A stretch of DNA of 49,223 bases from Nitrosotalea sp. (GTDB lineage: Archaea; Thermoproteota; Nitrososphaeria; Nitrososphaerales; Nitrosopumilaceae): assembly GCA_023251295.1 (NCBI GenBank), contig JAHEYZ010000004.1:1-49223 (forward strand), written 5' to 3'. This document shows, piece by piece, positions 9,848 to 18,824 of this stretch (its first letter is position 1; the number at the start of each line of letters is the position of its first letter). The notes under the pieces were generated by a model. That model had not been told where the DNA came from and made no database searches. It saw only the letters and a list, made by a program, of their open reading frames with translations. The translations under genes and the position numbers were made by a program.

Positions 9848-10214
9848 TTTGTCTGCAAAAGAAGAATTTGTTAATAATGCCAAATCAGGCAAGATTCTTG
9901 CCCGAAAATGCACAAAATGTGGTTATTTGCACCTTGCCACTACCTATTTCTGCCAAAATTGTGGAAATAAAGGATTTGAGAATGTCTCAATTGAAGGTAA
10001 AGGCACAGTTGTAACCTATACCATCATCACAGTTCCTCCAGCAGGATATGAAAAGTATACTCCATATGCTTGGGTTGTAATAAAACTGGATGGAGTGGAT
10101 CTTAAAATATCTGGTTTTATGCAAAATATTGCCTTACCTTCAGATCTACCACTTGGCGCAAAAACCAAAGTTGCTGGTTTTGATGAACGTGGTATATTGA
10201 TAGAAAAACTGTAA
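9840..10214 (+). CDS. DUF35-type Zn-ribbon/OB-fold protein partnered with thiolase
   Basis: ARKCTKCGYLHLATTYFCQNCGNKGFENVSIEGKGTVVTYTII; overlaps thiolase stop. Start (GTG 9840 or TTG 9849) uncertain. Confidence 0.85.
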   Translation: MYNLSAKEEFVNNAKSGKILARKCTKCGYLHLATTYFCQNCGNKGFENVSIEGKGTVVTYTIITVPPAGYEKYTPYAWVVIKLDGVDLKISGFMQNIALPSDLPLGAKTKVAGFDERGILIEKL

Positions 10215-10286
10215 ATCAAATTTATTAAACTGATTAAAAAAAACCCAAAACAGTTCTTTTATAACATTAACAAAGAACGATCACAA

Positions 10287-10448
10287 TTGTCAGTTGATGT
10301 TGTTTGTGGGAAATGTGGAACAAAAATAGCAAATATGCGAATGTTAAAATCTGTTAAAGAAGTTGTAAGACCATATAATAATAAATGTCCATCTTGTGGA
10401 CAAACTCTTTCCACATCTGAATTTTCTGTAGATGTACAAAAAAACTGA
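10287..10448 (+). CDS. Small zinc-ribbon protein (53 aa)
   Basis: TTG start; LSVDVVCGKCGTKIANMRMLKSVKEVVRPYNNKCPSCGQTLSTSEFSVDVQKN, two CxxC pairs. Absent from ORF track because short. Confidence 0.6.
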   Translation: MSVDVVCGKCGTKIANMRMLKSVKEVVRPYNNKCPSCGQTLSTSEFSVDVQKN

Positions 10449-10509
10449 TTAAAAATGTAACTATATGATCTATTTCGTCACAAATCTTATTTACTGATGC
10501 TATCTAGAC

Positions 10510-12609
10510 ATGCCTATGGAACTAAGCGAAGATTTTGAAGATCAAAAACGGGGAGGAATATTACAATCCGCATCAAAGCGTGTAAGAATGATCTTTTCTG
10601 TGATGGCAAGTCCAAACAGGATCGATATACTACGTATTTTAAACTCAAAGGGACCACTTACTTATTCCGAACTAAAATCGCTTGCTGGTTTTAAATCAAA
10701 AAAGGAAAGTGGGAAATTTGCATATCACCTTAGAAAACTATTAAGACAATCTCTCGTGGCTCTAAATAAATCTGAAAGACGATACACTATCACAAACCTA
10801 GGAAAACTTGTTCTAAGTCTTGCAAGACAGATCGAGGAACGCTCTATTATAGAGAGTGGGAAGATGTATGTACGAACATCGCACGAGGCAATAGAGGAAT
10901 TTAACTCTCATAAGATAATACAATCTCTTGTACGAGAGGGCAGCCTTCCTTTAGAATTAGCACAAAAGATAACTGAAGAAGTAGAAAATCGCATCTACAA
11001 ATTCCAAACTACTTACCTCACCTCCTCACTTATACGTGAAATGGTCAATGCTGTTCTTTTAGAGCACGGTCACGAGGAATATAGGCATAAGCTTGCTAGA
11101 TTAGGTCTTCCTGCGTATGATATTCATGAAATGATTACAAACGTAGATGGTATACATAATGGCGTAGAAGGGTTACTTTTTAAGACTGGTCAAACAGTCT
11201 TTGGGGAACATCTTGTCCTTAACACATTACCAAAGGATGTAGCAGATTCACATCTTTCCGGTGATATACACTTAACAAATACTGGAATCTGGTCACTCTT
11301 ACCAGATACAATATTTGTAAACATAAAAGAACTACTTGAAGACGGAATTGATCTCCGTGGCAAATTCCTTGGGGTGACAAGAATGCCACCAATTAAGACA
11401 CTTGATGACCTTATAACATCACTATCATTAGTTACATCCTTACTGCTTAAGGAGGTATCACAAGAGGTAATTATAGATGGTTTAGTAACCGTTTTGCAAA
11501 AATTTTCAAAAAATCTTTCAGAAGTTGAAGAAAAAATTGCAAATGCCTTTGCAATAACATCAACCGCACCAAAATATAACGAAAATTCAGCACTAGCATC
11601 ATTTAGGATCCCACTTGGTTCTGATTCCAAGATAATAGCTGCTATACTTGCTGGCTACAAGAAATACATCAAATCAACACCACTTCCACATATTGGATTG
11701 ATAATTGATTATGAAAAAGGCAAAATCATGGAGTTTTCTGATCTGCTTTCAGAGATTATAGTATTAGGAGGCCGAATAATCTTCTCCAAAAGTCATATAT
11801 CTAACCATGGAATATTACGTGGAGATACAAAAAATACAGGAACATCAATTAACTTACAAGCACTCTCAATAAACCTACCACGACTTGCATTTGAATCCAA
11901 TAAAGATGAAACCTACTTTAGGGCACGTCTTGCAATTTTGATGAAGCCTGCACTTGCAGCAATGTCGCTTAGAAAGAAAGACATCTCCGATCTTACTAGA
12001 AGAGGACTAAATCCGATTCTTGCAAGCAACACCCAATATATGCAAAAGGGATCAGTAACCCTTGTTGTTAATCTATTAGGCCTAAAGGAGGCCGTATTAG
12101 GCATACTTGGCTATGAAAACAACAAAGCAGGAAACGAAATCATGACTAAGGTGCTTGAAACAGCTATAGAGGTCGCAGCCAAGAAGGGAAAAGAAATGGG
12201 TGATAATGTTACCATATCAATGACTGAAAGTGATGCTGCTACAAGATTCTCTACACTAGATGGAGAAAAATACGGTAAGATGTCTATTCACCAATTCGTT
12301 GAAGGTGATGCATATAGTGCTGGGATGACGTTAAATGCCTCAGAAATAGAGGGAATGACTCTAAAGACTGACAAGATTGCAGAATGTAATCATATATCAA
12401 AGATGCTGAACGGTGGGTTATTGATCCAACTAAAAATATCTAATGAAATGGACACAGTAGGAATTAAAAAAGCAATAGAAAAAACAAGTGAACTTGTAGG
12501 ATCATTTAGGCCGATCAGAAAAGTGTCTATATGTGGTAACTGTGGCCTAAAAGACGAAAAGATCACAGACAAGTGTCCTACATGCAAATCTCCATACATA
12601 TTAGCATAA
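10510..12609 (+). CDS. HTH + ATP-cone + NrdD-like (non-catalytic) + Zn-ribbon protein; candidate nucleotide-sensing regulator
   Basis: N-term ArsR-like wHTH (MASPNRIDILRILNSKGPLTYSELKSL); ATP-cone-like VRTSHEAIEEFNSHKIIQSL...IREMVNAVLLEHGHEEYRHKLARLGLPAYD; NrdD-like SGDIHLTNTG, SINLPRLAFES, LVVNLLGLKEAVLGILGYE, TESDAATRFSTLDGEKYG; C-term CGNC-x9-CPTC with no RxxGYLG glycyl-radical tail. Confidence 0.7.
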   Translation: MPMELSEDFEDQKRGGILQSASKRVRMIFSVMASPNRIDILRILNSKGPLTYSELKSLAGFKSKKESGKFAYHLRKLLRQSLVALNKSERRYTITNLGKLVLSLARQIEERSIIESGKMYVRTSHEAIEEFNSHKIIQSLVREGSLPLELAQKITEEVENRIYKFQTTYLTSSLIREMVNAVLLEHGHEEYRHKLARLGLPAYDIHEMITNVDGIHNGVEGLLFKTGQTVFGEHLVLNTLPKDVADSHLSGDIHLTNTGIWSLLPDTIFVNIKELLEDGIDLRGKFLGVTRMPPIKTLDDLITSLSLVTSLLLKEVSQEVIIDGLVTVLQKFSKNLSEVEEKIANAFAITSTAPKYNENSALASFRIPLGSDSKIIAAILAGYKKYIKSTPLPHIGLIIDYEKGKIMEFSDLLSEIIVLGGRIIFSKSHISNHGILRGDTKNTGTSINLQALSINLPRLAFESNKDETYFRARLAILMKPALAAMSLRKKDISDLTRRGLNPILASNTQYMQKGSVTLVVNLLGLKEAVLGILGYENNKAGNEIMTKVLETAIEVAAKKGKEMGDNVTISMTESDAATRFSTLDGEKYGKMSIHQFVEGDAYSAGMTLNASEIEGMTLKTDKIAECNHISKMLNGGLLIQLKISNEMDTVGIKKAIEKTSELVGSFRPIRKVSICGNCGLKDEKITDKCPTCKSPYILA

Positions 12610-12757
12610 ACATACTGAATAATCCTTGCTCGCTATAGTTAATACAGATCTTTTTTAAAAAAATTAAAAAATGGGATCATATTTTTCTGAAATTTATAAT
12701 AATATTTTTTTTGTTTTATTTAGAATCGATCAAATCCTCTGTGCAAATTGAAACGAT

Positions 12758-12772
12758 GTCAATAAAATTGAC
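12758..12772. promoter_or_regulatory. Perfect inverted repeat GTCAAT-AAA-ATTGAC upstream of nrdJ
   Basis: Read directly; about 79 bp upstream of the 12851 start codon and about 40 bp upstream of a TATA-like TTTATTATA (12812-12820). Confidence 0.5.
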
Positions 12773-12850
12773 GCAAAAATCAATTTTAGAAAAATATTTT
12801 TTGCCTCAATCTTTATTATACTCTATTTTCTTACTGTTGCGGGGAGACGT

Positions 12851-15508
12851 TTGACAGACTTTGCACAAATAGAAAACTCGATCATCGAAGTTAAAAAAAG
12901 AGATGGACGAGTATTAAATTTCCAGAAGGATAAAATCTCAAATGCAATATACAAAGCACTAGTTGCTTGTGGAAGACCAGATCATAGCCTAGCCGATAAA
13001 CTGGCTGAAGGAGTTATGATGCGACTTTTTAAACAAGGATTTTCAACGTCTTCTCCTCCAAGTGTAGAAGATGTTCAGGATATGGTTGAATCTATCCTAA
13101 TTGATGAAGGACTAGGTGAAATTGCCAAATCATACATACTTTACAGACACGAACGAAGAAAAATTCGGGAAGAAAAGATGAAGATTCTAAATGCAAAATT
13201 ACTTGATGATGTGTCAAAGAAATTTGACATTAATTGCCTAAGGGTCTTAGCATCTCGCTACCTATTTCGTAATAACAAAGGGGAAATAATCGAAAGCCCA
13301 GGGGAGATGTTTGAACGTGTGGCAGTCCTAGTTGGAATTGCAGATGTACTAAAAGATAATTCTGTTTTTGAAGTTAACGGTGGAAAAACCCAAAATTTAG
13401 AGGAGGCTAAAAAATATCTAGATAAACTTGACGATTTTAACTACAAATTCAAGATAGGCAAATACCACCTTAACAAGTGGCACTTTAGAGGATTAATCTC
13501 TCACTATATTGATCTTGCAAAGCGAGGTCAGATGAAAGTAAGTATAAAAGAATTTCTTACTATGCTTGCAGCAAAACAATTCGAACATTATGCAGAAAGA
13601 ATCTCAGAATATTATGAAATGATGGTATCTCAAGACTTTCTACCAAACTCTCCAACCATGATGAATGCTGGTGGGAGACTAGGACAGCTATCTGCATGCT
13701 TTGTACTTGCCATGCCTGATGATATGGAACAAATAATGAAATCATCTTCAGATGCTGCCTTAATCTTCAAATCAGGTGGAGGAGTTGGAATCAATTACTC
13801 TGATCTAAGAGAAGAAGGCGATATGGTTGCATCTACATCTGGTGTTGCTTCTGGACCGGTTTCTTTCATGAATATCATAAACACAGTAACAGAAGTTGTT
13901 AAGCAAGGAGGAAAACGCAGAGGTGCAAACATGGGAATAATTGAAGCATGGCATCCAGATATTGAAAAATTTATTACTGCAAAAACAAAACCGGGGGTTT
14001 TAGAAAACTTCAATGTGAGTGTTGGAGTGTGGGAAGACTTGTGGAGCTCACTTGTAAATTCTAATGATGGAAAATACATGCTTCGTAGTCCGCGTGACAA
14101 GAGTCCAGTACGTGAAGTAAACGCCAATCAACTCCTAGATCTAATAGCACTATCAGCTTGGAAGAGTGCCGAACCTGGATTAATCTTCTTTGATCAAATT
14201 AACAAATACAATGTATTTGCAAAAGCACGTGGTGGACCATTACGAGCAACTAACCCATGTGGAGAACAAAGTTTGTATCCTTATGAATCATGTAATCTTG
14301 GATCTATCAATCTTTCAAACTTTGTAAAAAGAAAAGCCGATGGACAGTACGAATTTGATTGGCAAAGATATGAAGAAGTAATAAGAAAGACTACAAGATT
14401 CCTTGATGATGTAATCGATGTAAATAATTATCCAATACCCGAGATCAATGAGGCCTCAAAAGATTCACGTAGAATTGGACTTGGTGTTATGGGTGTCGCC
14501 GATCTTCTATTCAAGCTGCGAATTCCATACAACTCACGAGAGGGTTATGAATTCCAAGAAAAACTAGCAGAGGCTCTGAGCTATTACTCGATGGAAGAAA
14601 GTGTAGCTCTGGCAAAGACACGAGGGGCATTTTCGCTTTGCGGAAAAACCGAGTATCCTGAAGGAAAAATTCCAATTGCAGGTTATTATGAAAAACCAAA
14701 GAGTACCCATTATTATGATTGGGATGCACTTGTTGAAAAAATCCAAAAACACGGAATAAGAAATGTGCTTACATCTACAGTAGCTCCTACAGGAACACTT
14801 TCTATGATAGCTGATTGTTCTAATGGAATGGAACCAATGTTCGCACTTGTATTTGAAAAGCGTGTCACCGTTGGTAGATTTTTCTATACTAACAAGATTT
14901 TTGAATCTGTTCTAAAAGAACATGGACTGTACAATGATCAAATCTTAGAAAAGATTGCAAACAATTATGGATCAGTAAAAGGAATTCCAGAAATTCCAGA
15001 ATGGATACAGAACATATTCGTGACTGCAATGGACATACACTGGACTGATCACTTGATGGCACAAGCTGTATGGCAAAGATGGATTGGAAATGCAATAGCT
15101 AAAACAATCAATATGCCAAATGATGTAACAGCGGATGATGTTAAAGCGTCATATTTGTTAGCCCATGAGCTTGGACTAAAAGGAATCACTGTATTTAGAG
15201 ATGGTTCACGACACGAACAAGTTCTTCACATGACTGGTGACAACGTACAAAAAACATTCCAAGTAGTACCAAGCACCTTCCTGACAGATTACATTGCAAA
15301 AGGTGTTACTAATCCGTATTTGAAAGCTCAGATTGAAAAAGCACTACAAATCAAGATTCCTGATAGTGAAGTAAAACTACAACAAAACCAACTTACACAA
15401 GAACAAATGGAAGAAAGATTGTGTCCTACATGCAAAAATAATCTAGTTTTTGCAGAAGGATGTAACATCTGTATAGAATGTGGATATAGCGGCTGTACCT
15501 CAGGATAG
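12851..15508 (+). CDS. nrdJ: Adenosylcobalamin-dependent (class II) ribonucleoside-diphosphate reductase with N-terminal ATP-cone
   Basis: IIEVKKRDGRVLNFQKDKISNAIYKAL ATP-cone; SACFVLAMPDDM; NPCGEQSLYPYESCNLGSINLSNFV; TSTVAPTGTLSMIADCSNGMEPMFALVFEK; C-term CPTC..C..C. TTG start. Confidence 0.95.
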   Translation: MTDFAQIENSIIEVKKRDGRVLNFQKDKISNAIYKALVACGRPDHSLADKLAEGVMMRLFKQGFSTSSPPSVEDVQDMVESILIDEGLGEIAKSYILYRHERRKIREEKMKILNAKLLDDVSKKFDINCLRVLASRYLFRNNKGEIIESPGEMFERVAVLVGIADVLKDNSVFEVNGGKTQNLEEAKKYLDKLDDFNYKFKIGKYHLNKWHFRGLISHYIDLAKRGQMKVSIKEFLTMLAAKQFEHYAERISEYYEMMVSQDFLPNSPTMMNAGGRLGQLSACFVLAMPDDMEQIMKSSSDAALIFKSGGGVGINYSDLREEGDMVASTSGVASGPVSFMNIINTVTEVVKQGGKRRGANMGIIEAWHPDIEKFITAKTKPGVLENFNVSVGVWEDLWSSLVNSNDGKYMLRSPRDKSPVREVNANQLLDLIALSAWKSAEPGLIFFDQINKYNVFAKARGGPLRATNPCGEQSLYPYESCNLGSINLSNFVKRKADGQYEFDWQRYEEVIRKTTRFLDDVIDVNNYPIPEINEASKDSRRIGLGVMGVADLLFKLRIPYNSREGYEFQEKLAEALSYYSMEESVALAKTRGAFSLCGKTEYPEGKIPIAGYYEKPKSTHYYDWDALVEKIQKHGIRNVLTSTVAPTGTLSMIADCSNGMEPMFALVFEKRVTVGRFFYTNKIFESVLKEHGLYNDQILEKIANNYGSVKGIPEIPEWIQNIFVTAMDIHWTDHLMAQAVWQRWIGNAIAKTINMPNDVTADDVKASYLLAHELGLKGITVFRDGSRHEQVLHMTGDNVQKTFQVVPSTFLTDYIAKGVTNPYLKAQIEKALQIKIPDSEVKLQQNQLTQEQMEERLCPTCKNNLVFAEGCNICIECGYSGCTSG

Positions 15509-15546
15509 AATTCTAGTTATCATTTTATATCGACTAAAAACGGGTA

Positions 15547-15612
15547 TAAGAGAAAACGTGCGCGAGAAAACCTAGCGCACAAATCCTGGCCGGAAAACTC
15601 TTACACTGTTTT
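15547..15612 (+). ncRNA. Candidate small structured RNA (nested stems, T-rich end)
   Basis: Outer TAAGAG(15547-15552)/CTCTTA(15598-15603), inner GTGCGC(15558-15563)/GCGCAC(15575-15580); TATA-like TTTTATAT at 15523-15530; GTTTTT at 15608-15613. Confidence 0.35.
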
Positions 15613-15715
15613 TAATTAATAAGATAACAATTAACAACACAATAAATACTAAGTCGATTTTTCTTATTCATTTTGATCCAAAGTTTTTTACTATAGATCC
15701 ACGGAGAAAACTTTA

Positions 15716-16807
15716 TTGAATAAAAAAATTCTTAGTGGTGCAATAGCTGCAGGTGTGATGGTTATTGTAATTGCAATAGCGTTCTTACCAACACAAACTA
15801 CTGTAATACAAAAAAACGAAAAACTTGGTTTGTACATAATGACTCCATCAGCTACACCAACAATTTCAGAACTAAAAGATGCCTATGCGGATGCCTCATC
15901 TACAGGAATCGGTAGGAGTAATGTCTACATTTTCTGGTCTACGCTGGAACCACAACAAGGACAATATGATTGGAAAATTCCTGATACTCTAATGAGTCTC
16001 AACAAACAAAATGATCTTAAAGTAACTTTGTATTTTTCAATAATTAATAGTCGTGTTTTCGGTCCATTTCCAGCTTGGATGGGAACGCCGCAACTTGATG
16101 ATAATCTAAAGGAAAAAACTGTTAAAATTCTTGATGATATTTTATCAAGATATAATATCATTGATCACGTGATAATAGGTGGGGAAATAGACGCATATTT
16201 CCGTGAACATGAAAGTGAGATCACAAAATATGAGGAATTTTTTACAGGTGTATATAATGAACTTAAAGAGAAACACCAAAATGTAAAATTTGGAAACTCT
16301 TTTTCACTCCATGGTGTGTTAAATCATAAACAAGAAGACCTTGTTGGGAAATTAAATCAGGGAGATTTTATTGGTTTCACATATTTTCCCGTAAATGTAC
16401 TAAATGAAATAGACAAAACTCCAGAAGATGCAGGCAAAAATCTTGAAAGAATCTTAGATCTGGTAGATAACAAACAGATTGCTTTGATGGAAATAAGCTG
16501 GTCTACAGCAGAATCAATTGGCGGAAGCAAAGATGGCCAGATAAAATTCATGAAAATAGTGTATGATTTTTACCGAAAAAATGAACCGCGATTTGAATTT
16601 CTTTCTTGGTTTAGGCAATATGATAGACCAATAGATAGTTGTATGAAGAGTCTTAATCCAAGTTTTGATATCAGTTTTGGCAATGAGTTTGTAGTACAAC
16701 GCACTGCGGAATACATTTGTAGTGCTGGATTAATTGACATTGATAAAAATCCAAAGCCTGCATGGGATGAATTTAAAAAACAAGTACAAATCAATCCTAA
16801 CTCTTAA
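15716..16807 (+). CDS. Membrane-anchored TIM-barrel glycoside-hydrolase-like protein
   Basis: N-terminal signal anchor; YIFWSTLEPQQGQYDW, HVIIGGEIDAYF and QIALMEISWSTAE look like clan GH-A beta-strand motifs with two Glu. Confidence 0.55.
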   Translation: MNKKILSGAIAAGVMVIVIAIAFLPTQTTVIQKNEKLGLYIMTPSATPTISELKDAYADASSTGIGRSNVYIFWSTLEPQQGQYDWKIPDTLMSLNKQNDLKVTLYFSIINSRVFGPFPAWMGTPQLDDNLKEKTVKILDDILSRYNIIDHVIIGGEIDAYFREHESEITKYEEFFTGVYNELKEKHQNVKFGNSFSLHGVLNHKQEDLVGKLNQGDFIGFTYFPVNVLNEIDKTPEDAGKNLERILDLVDNKQIALMEISWSTAESIGGSKDGQIKFMKIVYDFYRKNEPRFEFLSWFRQYDRPIDSCMKSLNPSFDISFGNEFVVQRTAEYICSAGLIDIDKNPKPAWDEFKKQVQINPNS

Positions 16808-16834
16808 TTATTGTATGAAGGAGATTCTGTATAC

Positions 16835-18016
16835 TTGAGATATTCGACATTTCTTGTCATATCGCTACTATTTGTAAATTTTATTCCTGTATTTGGTGAT
16901 GATTACATTTCTCCCACAACACAAGAACAACAACTATACGAAAAATTACTTTCGGAATTTATGAGACTCAATATTGAAAAAAAGGATGTAAGCCAAGTTC
17001 TTGAAACGTTTGAAAAACCATTAGTGATTTCTTTTCCATGTAATTCAACCGATAAAATTAATCAAGTAGTTAGCGTAATAAAAACAAAATTGACAAGATT
17101 TGATGAGACACAAACACATGAAGAAGGAGTAATCACGGGTGGAACATACACTTGGAAATGTACTGTTACAACTATGGAAGGAAAGGTAACCATGGATTGT
17201 AATAATGAACTTAAAATAAATTCTGATTATATAATGCATGATGTACAAAAAGATTCAAGAATAAAAAAAATTGAAAATCAAATCATGATGTATCATGAAT
17301 TTCTTCATGGTGAGTTAATGATTGATGCTATAACATCATCTGAAAAATGGAGAGAGGATACATGTAACAAACCATCGGGAGAAAAAATAGATTATTCATA
17401 TTCGGACAAAACCCATAAAATAATTAATCCACTTCAACAAGAATTTGCTTCTCAATTAATAGAACAAGCTGGTGGTAAAATGGTTGTGAAAGAAATTCCC
17501 GTAGAAGAGACTAATGGTGGTTCATTTGCCAAAAAAGTAGGAAGTCTAAACGATTTCCCACAATTTATCAAAAATGGAATTAGTGTTAGTTTACGTGGAA
17601 CGAATCTTTTTAATACAAAATTCTCGTCACAAGACTCTGATATTATTCTATATGGCAATCTCATAAACAAAACTGAATCTGGAATTGCCTGGCTTTACAT
17701 TTTTGGTATGCAGGCGGAACAACCAGGTGATAAGCAATTAACAGAAACTAAAATCCACATTCCAGAATGGATTAAGAAAAACGCTGGTTGGTGGGTAGAT
17801 GGTTCAATAAATAACACGGATTTTCTTAAAGGAATTGAATATCTCATACAACACGGTGTAATATCTTTACCACATACTGAAAAACAACATAATGTAGATA
17901 AAATTCCAAACTGGGTAAAACAAAATGCCGCTTTGTGGTATGAAGGAAAGATAGATGATAAAACATTTGCCGCAGGTATTCAATACCTTATATCGATTGG
18001 AATTATCTCAGTTTAA
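16835..18016 (+). CDS. Secreted protein with two C-terminal W-rich repeats
   Basis: TTG start giving LRYSTFLVISLLFVNF signal peptide; IPEWIKKNAGWWVDGSINNTDFLKGIEYLIQHGVI and IPNWVKQNAALWYEGKIDDKTFAAGIQYLISIGII. Confidence 0.65.
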   Translation: MRYSTFLVISLLFVNFIPVFGDDYISPTTQEQQLYEKLLSEFMRLNIEKKDVSQVLETFEKPLVISFPCNSTDKINQVVSVIKTKLTRFDETQTHEEGVITGGTYTWKCTVTTMEGKVTMDCNNELKINSDYIMHDVQKDSRIKKIENQIMMYHEFLHGELMIDAITSSEKWREDTCNKPSGEKIDYSYSDKTHKIINPLQQEFASQLIEQAGGKMVVKEIPVEETNGGSFAKKVGSLNDFPQFIKNGISVSLRGTNLFNTKFSSQDSDIILYGNLINKTESGIAWLYIFGMQAEQPGDKQLTETKIHIPEWIKKNAGWWVDGSINNTDFLKGIEYLIQHGVISLPHTEKQHNVDKIPNWVKQNAALWYEGKIDDKTFAAGIQYLISIGIISV

Positions 18017-18025
18017 CATAAAAGA

Positions 18026-18099
18026 TGCGGTCGCCGGGATTTGAACCCGGGTAACGGGCTTGGAAGGCCAGTGTACTAACCAAACTATACTACGACCGC
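18026..18099 (-). tRNA. tRNA-Gly (anticodon TCC)
   Basis: Reverse complement GCGGTCGTAGTATAGTTTGGTTAGTACACTGGCCTTCCAAGCCCGTTACCCGGGTTCAAATCCCGGCGACCGC(A): 7-bp acceptor stem, T-arm CCGGGTTCAAATCCCGG, anticodon loop CTTCCAA. No encoded CCA; one apparent anticodon-stem mismatch. Confidence 0.93.
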
Positions 18100-18120
18100 T
18101 TAACACTGCCAATCTTTAAT

Positions 18121-18789
18121 CTACATAATAATTCTTTTTTCACACTCATATAATATACGAGAAATCACTACATGAGCTTCCAAAGTATTTCTGTCAACAG
18201 TAACCAGATCATCGATCTTTTTTAATATCTGATCAGAAAAATGTCCTTTTGAAAATCCACCAATAACTATACATGAATCTCTTCCAATTTCTCCTGCAAT
18301 TCCATCATATGTCCTTTTTTGCCCCTCTGTAGAAAAACCAATTACTTTTTTTGCACCAATCTTTTCAACTAGTTCACAAAAAGTCATACTCCTTATCTCA
18401 AGTAATTTCTTGCCATCACGTTCTACCTTTTTCTCAGTGTATAGTTTTTCAATCAAACCAACAAATCTATGATAAGATTTTGGTAGTCTAACATTGTCTC
18501 CAATAAAAATTACCTTATCGTCTATGGTATGAACATAAACACGAAGTTTCTTTTCAAAATACAAAGGAATAGTACAGCATTCAAGCAAACAAAAATGAAC
18601 CAAGTCTGGTCTGCCTCGTTTTATCTCATTCTTAATTCCCTTCATTGCAGCAAAATGCCAAGATACGTCCAGGATAACTTCAGATGGTTTTTTCCCCATC
18701 TTTTCACTATATCTAAGTACGGAGTTATGTCTCTGTAGTTCTTTAGGAACCAATTCAAGTGCTGATTCTGCAAGAATCAATGACAACAA
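18121..18789 (-). CDS. nep1: Nep1/Emg1-type rRNA pseudouridine N1-methyltransferase (SPOUT)
   Basis: LILAESALELVP...HNSVLRYSEKMGKKPSEVILDVSWHFAAMK...RGRPDLVHFCLLE...VYVHTIDDKVI. Confidence 0.9.
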   Translation of the reverse strand: MLSLILAESALELVPKELQRHNSVLRYSEKMGKKPSEVILDVSWHFAAMKGIKNEIKRGRPDLVHFCLLECCTIPLYFEKKLRVYVHTIDDKVIFIGDNVRLPKSYHRFVGLIEKLYTEKKVERDGKKLLEIRSMTFCELVEKIGAKKVIGFSTEGQKRTYDGIAGEIGRDSCIVIGGFSKGHFSDQILKKIDDLVTVDRNTLEAHVVISRILYECEKRIIM

Positions 18790-18824
18790 GATTGTATTTT
18801 AAGGATAAGACGTTATTTAACTTC

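Noticed and set aside
11190-11630. 146-aa antisense ORF within the NrdD-like gene
   Set aside because: Low-complexity Ser-rich shadow, no recognisable domain.
12610-12850. Possible cobalamin riboswitch before nrdJ (B12-dependent enzyme)
   Set aside because: Spacer is extremely AT-rich with no B12-box-like conserved core visible.
13795-14127. 110-aa antisense ORF in nrdJ
   Set aside because: Opposite conserved RNR catalytic region; no domain or promoter.
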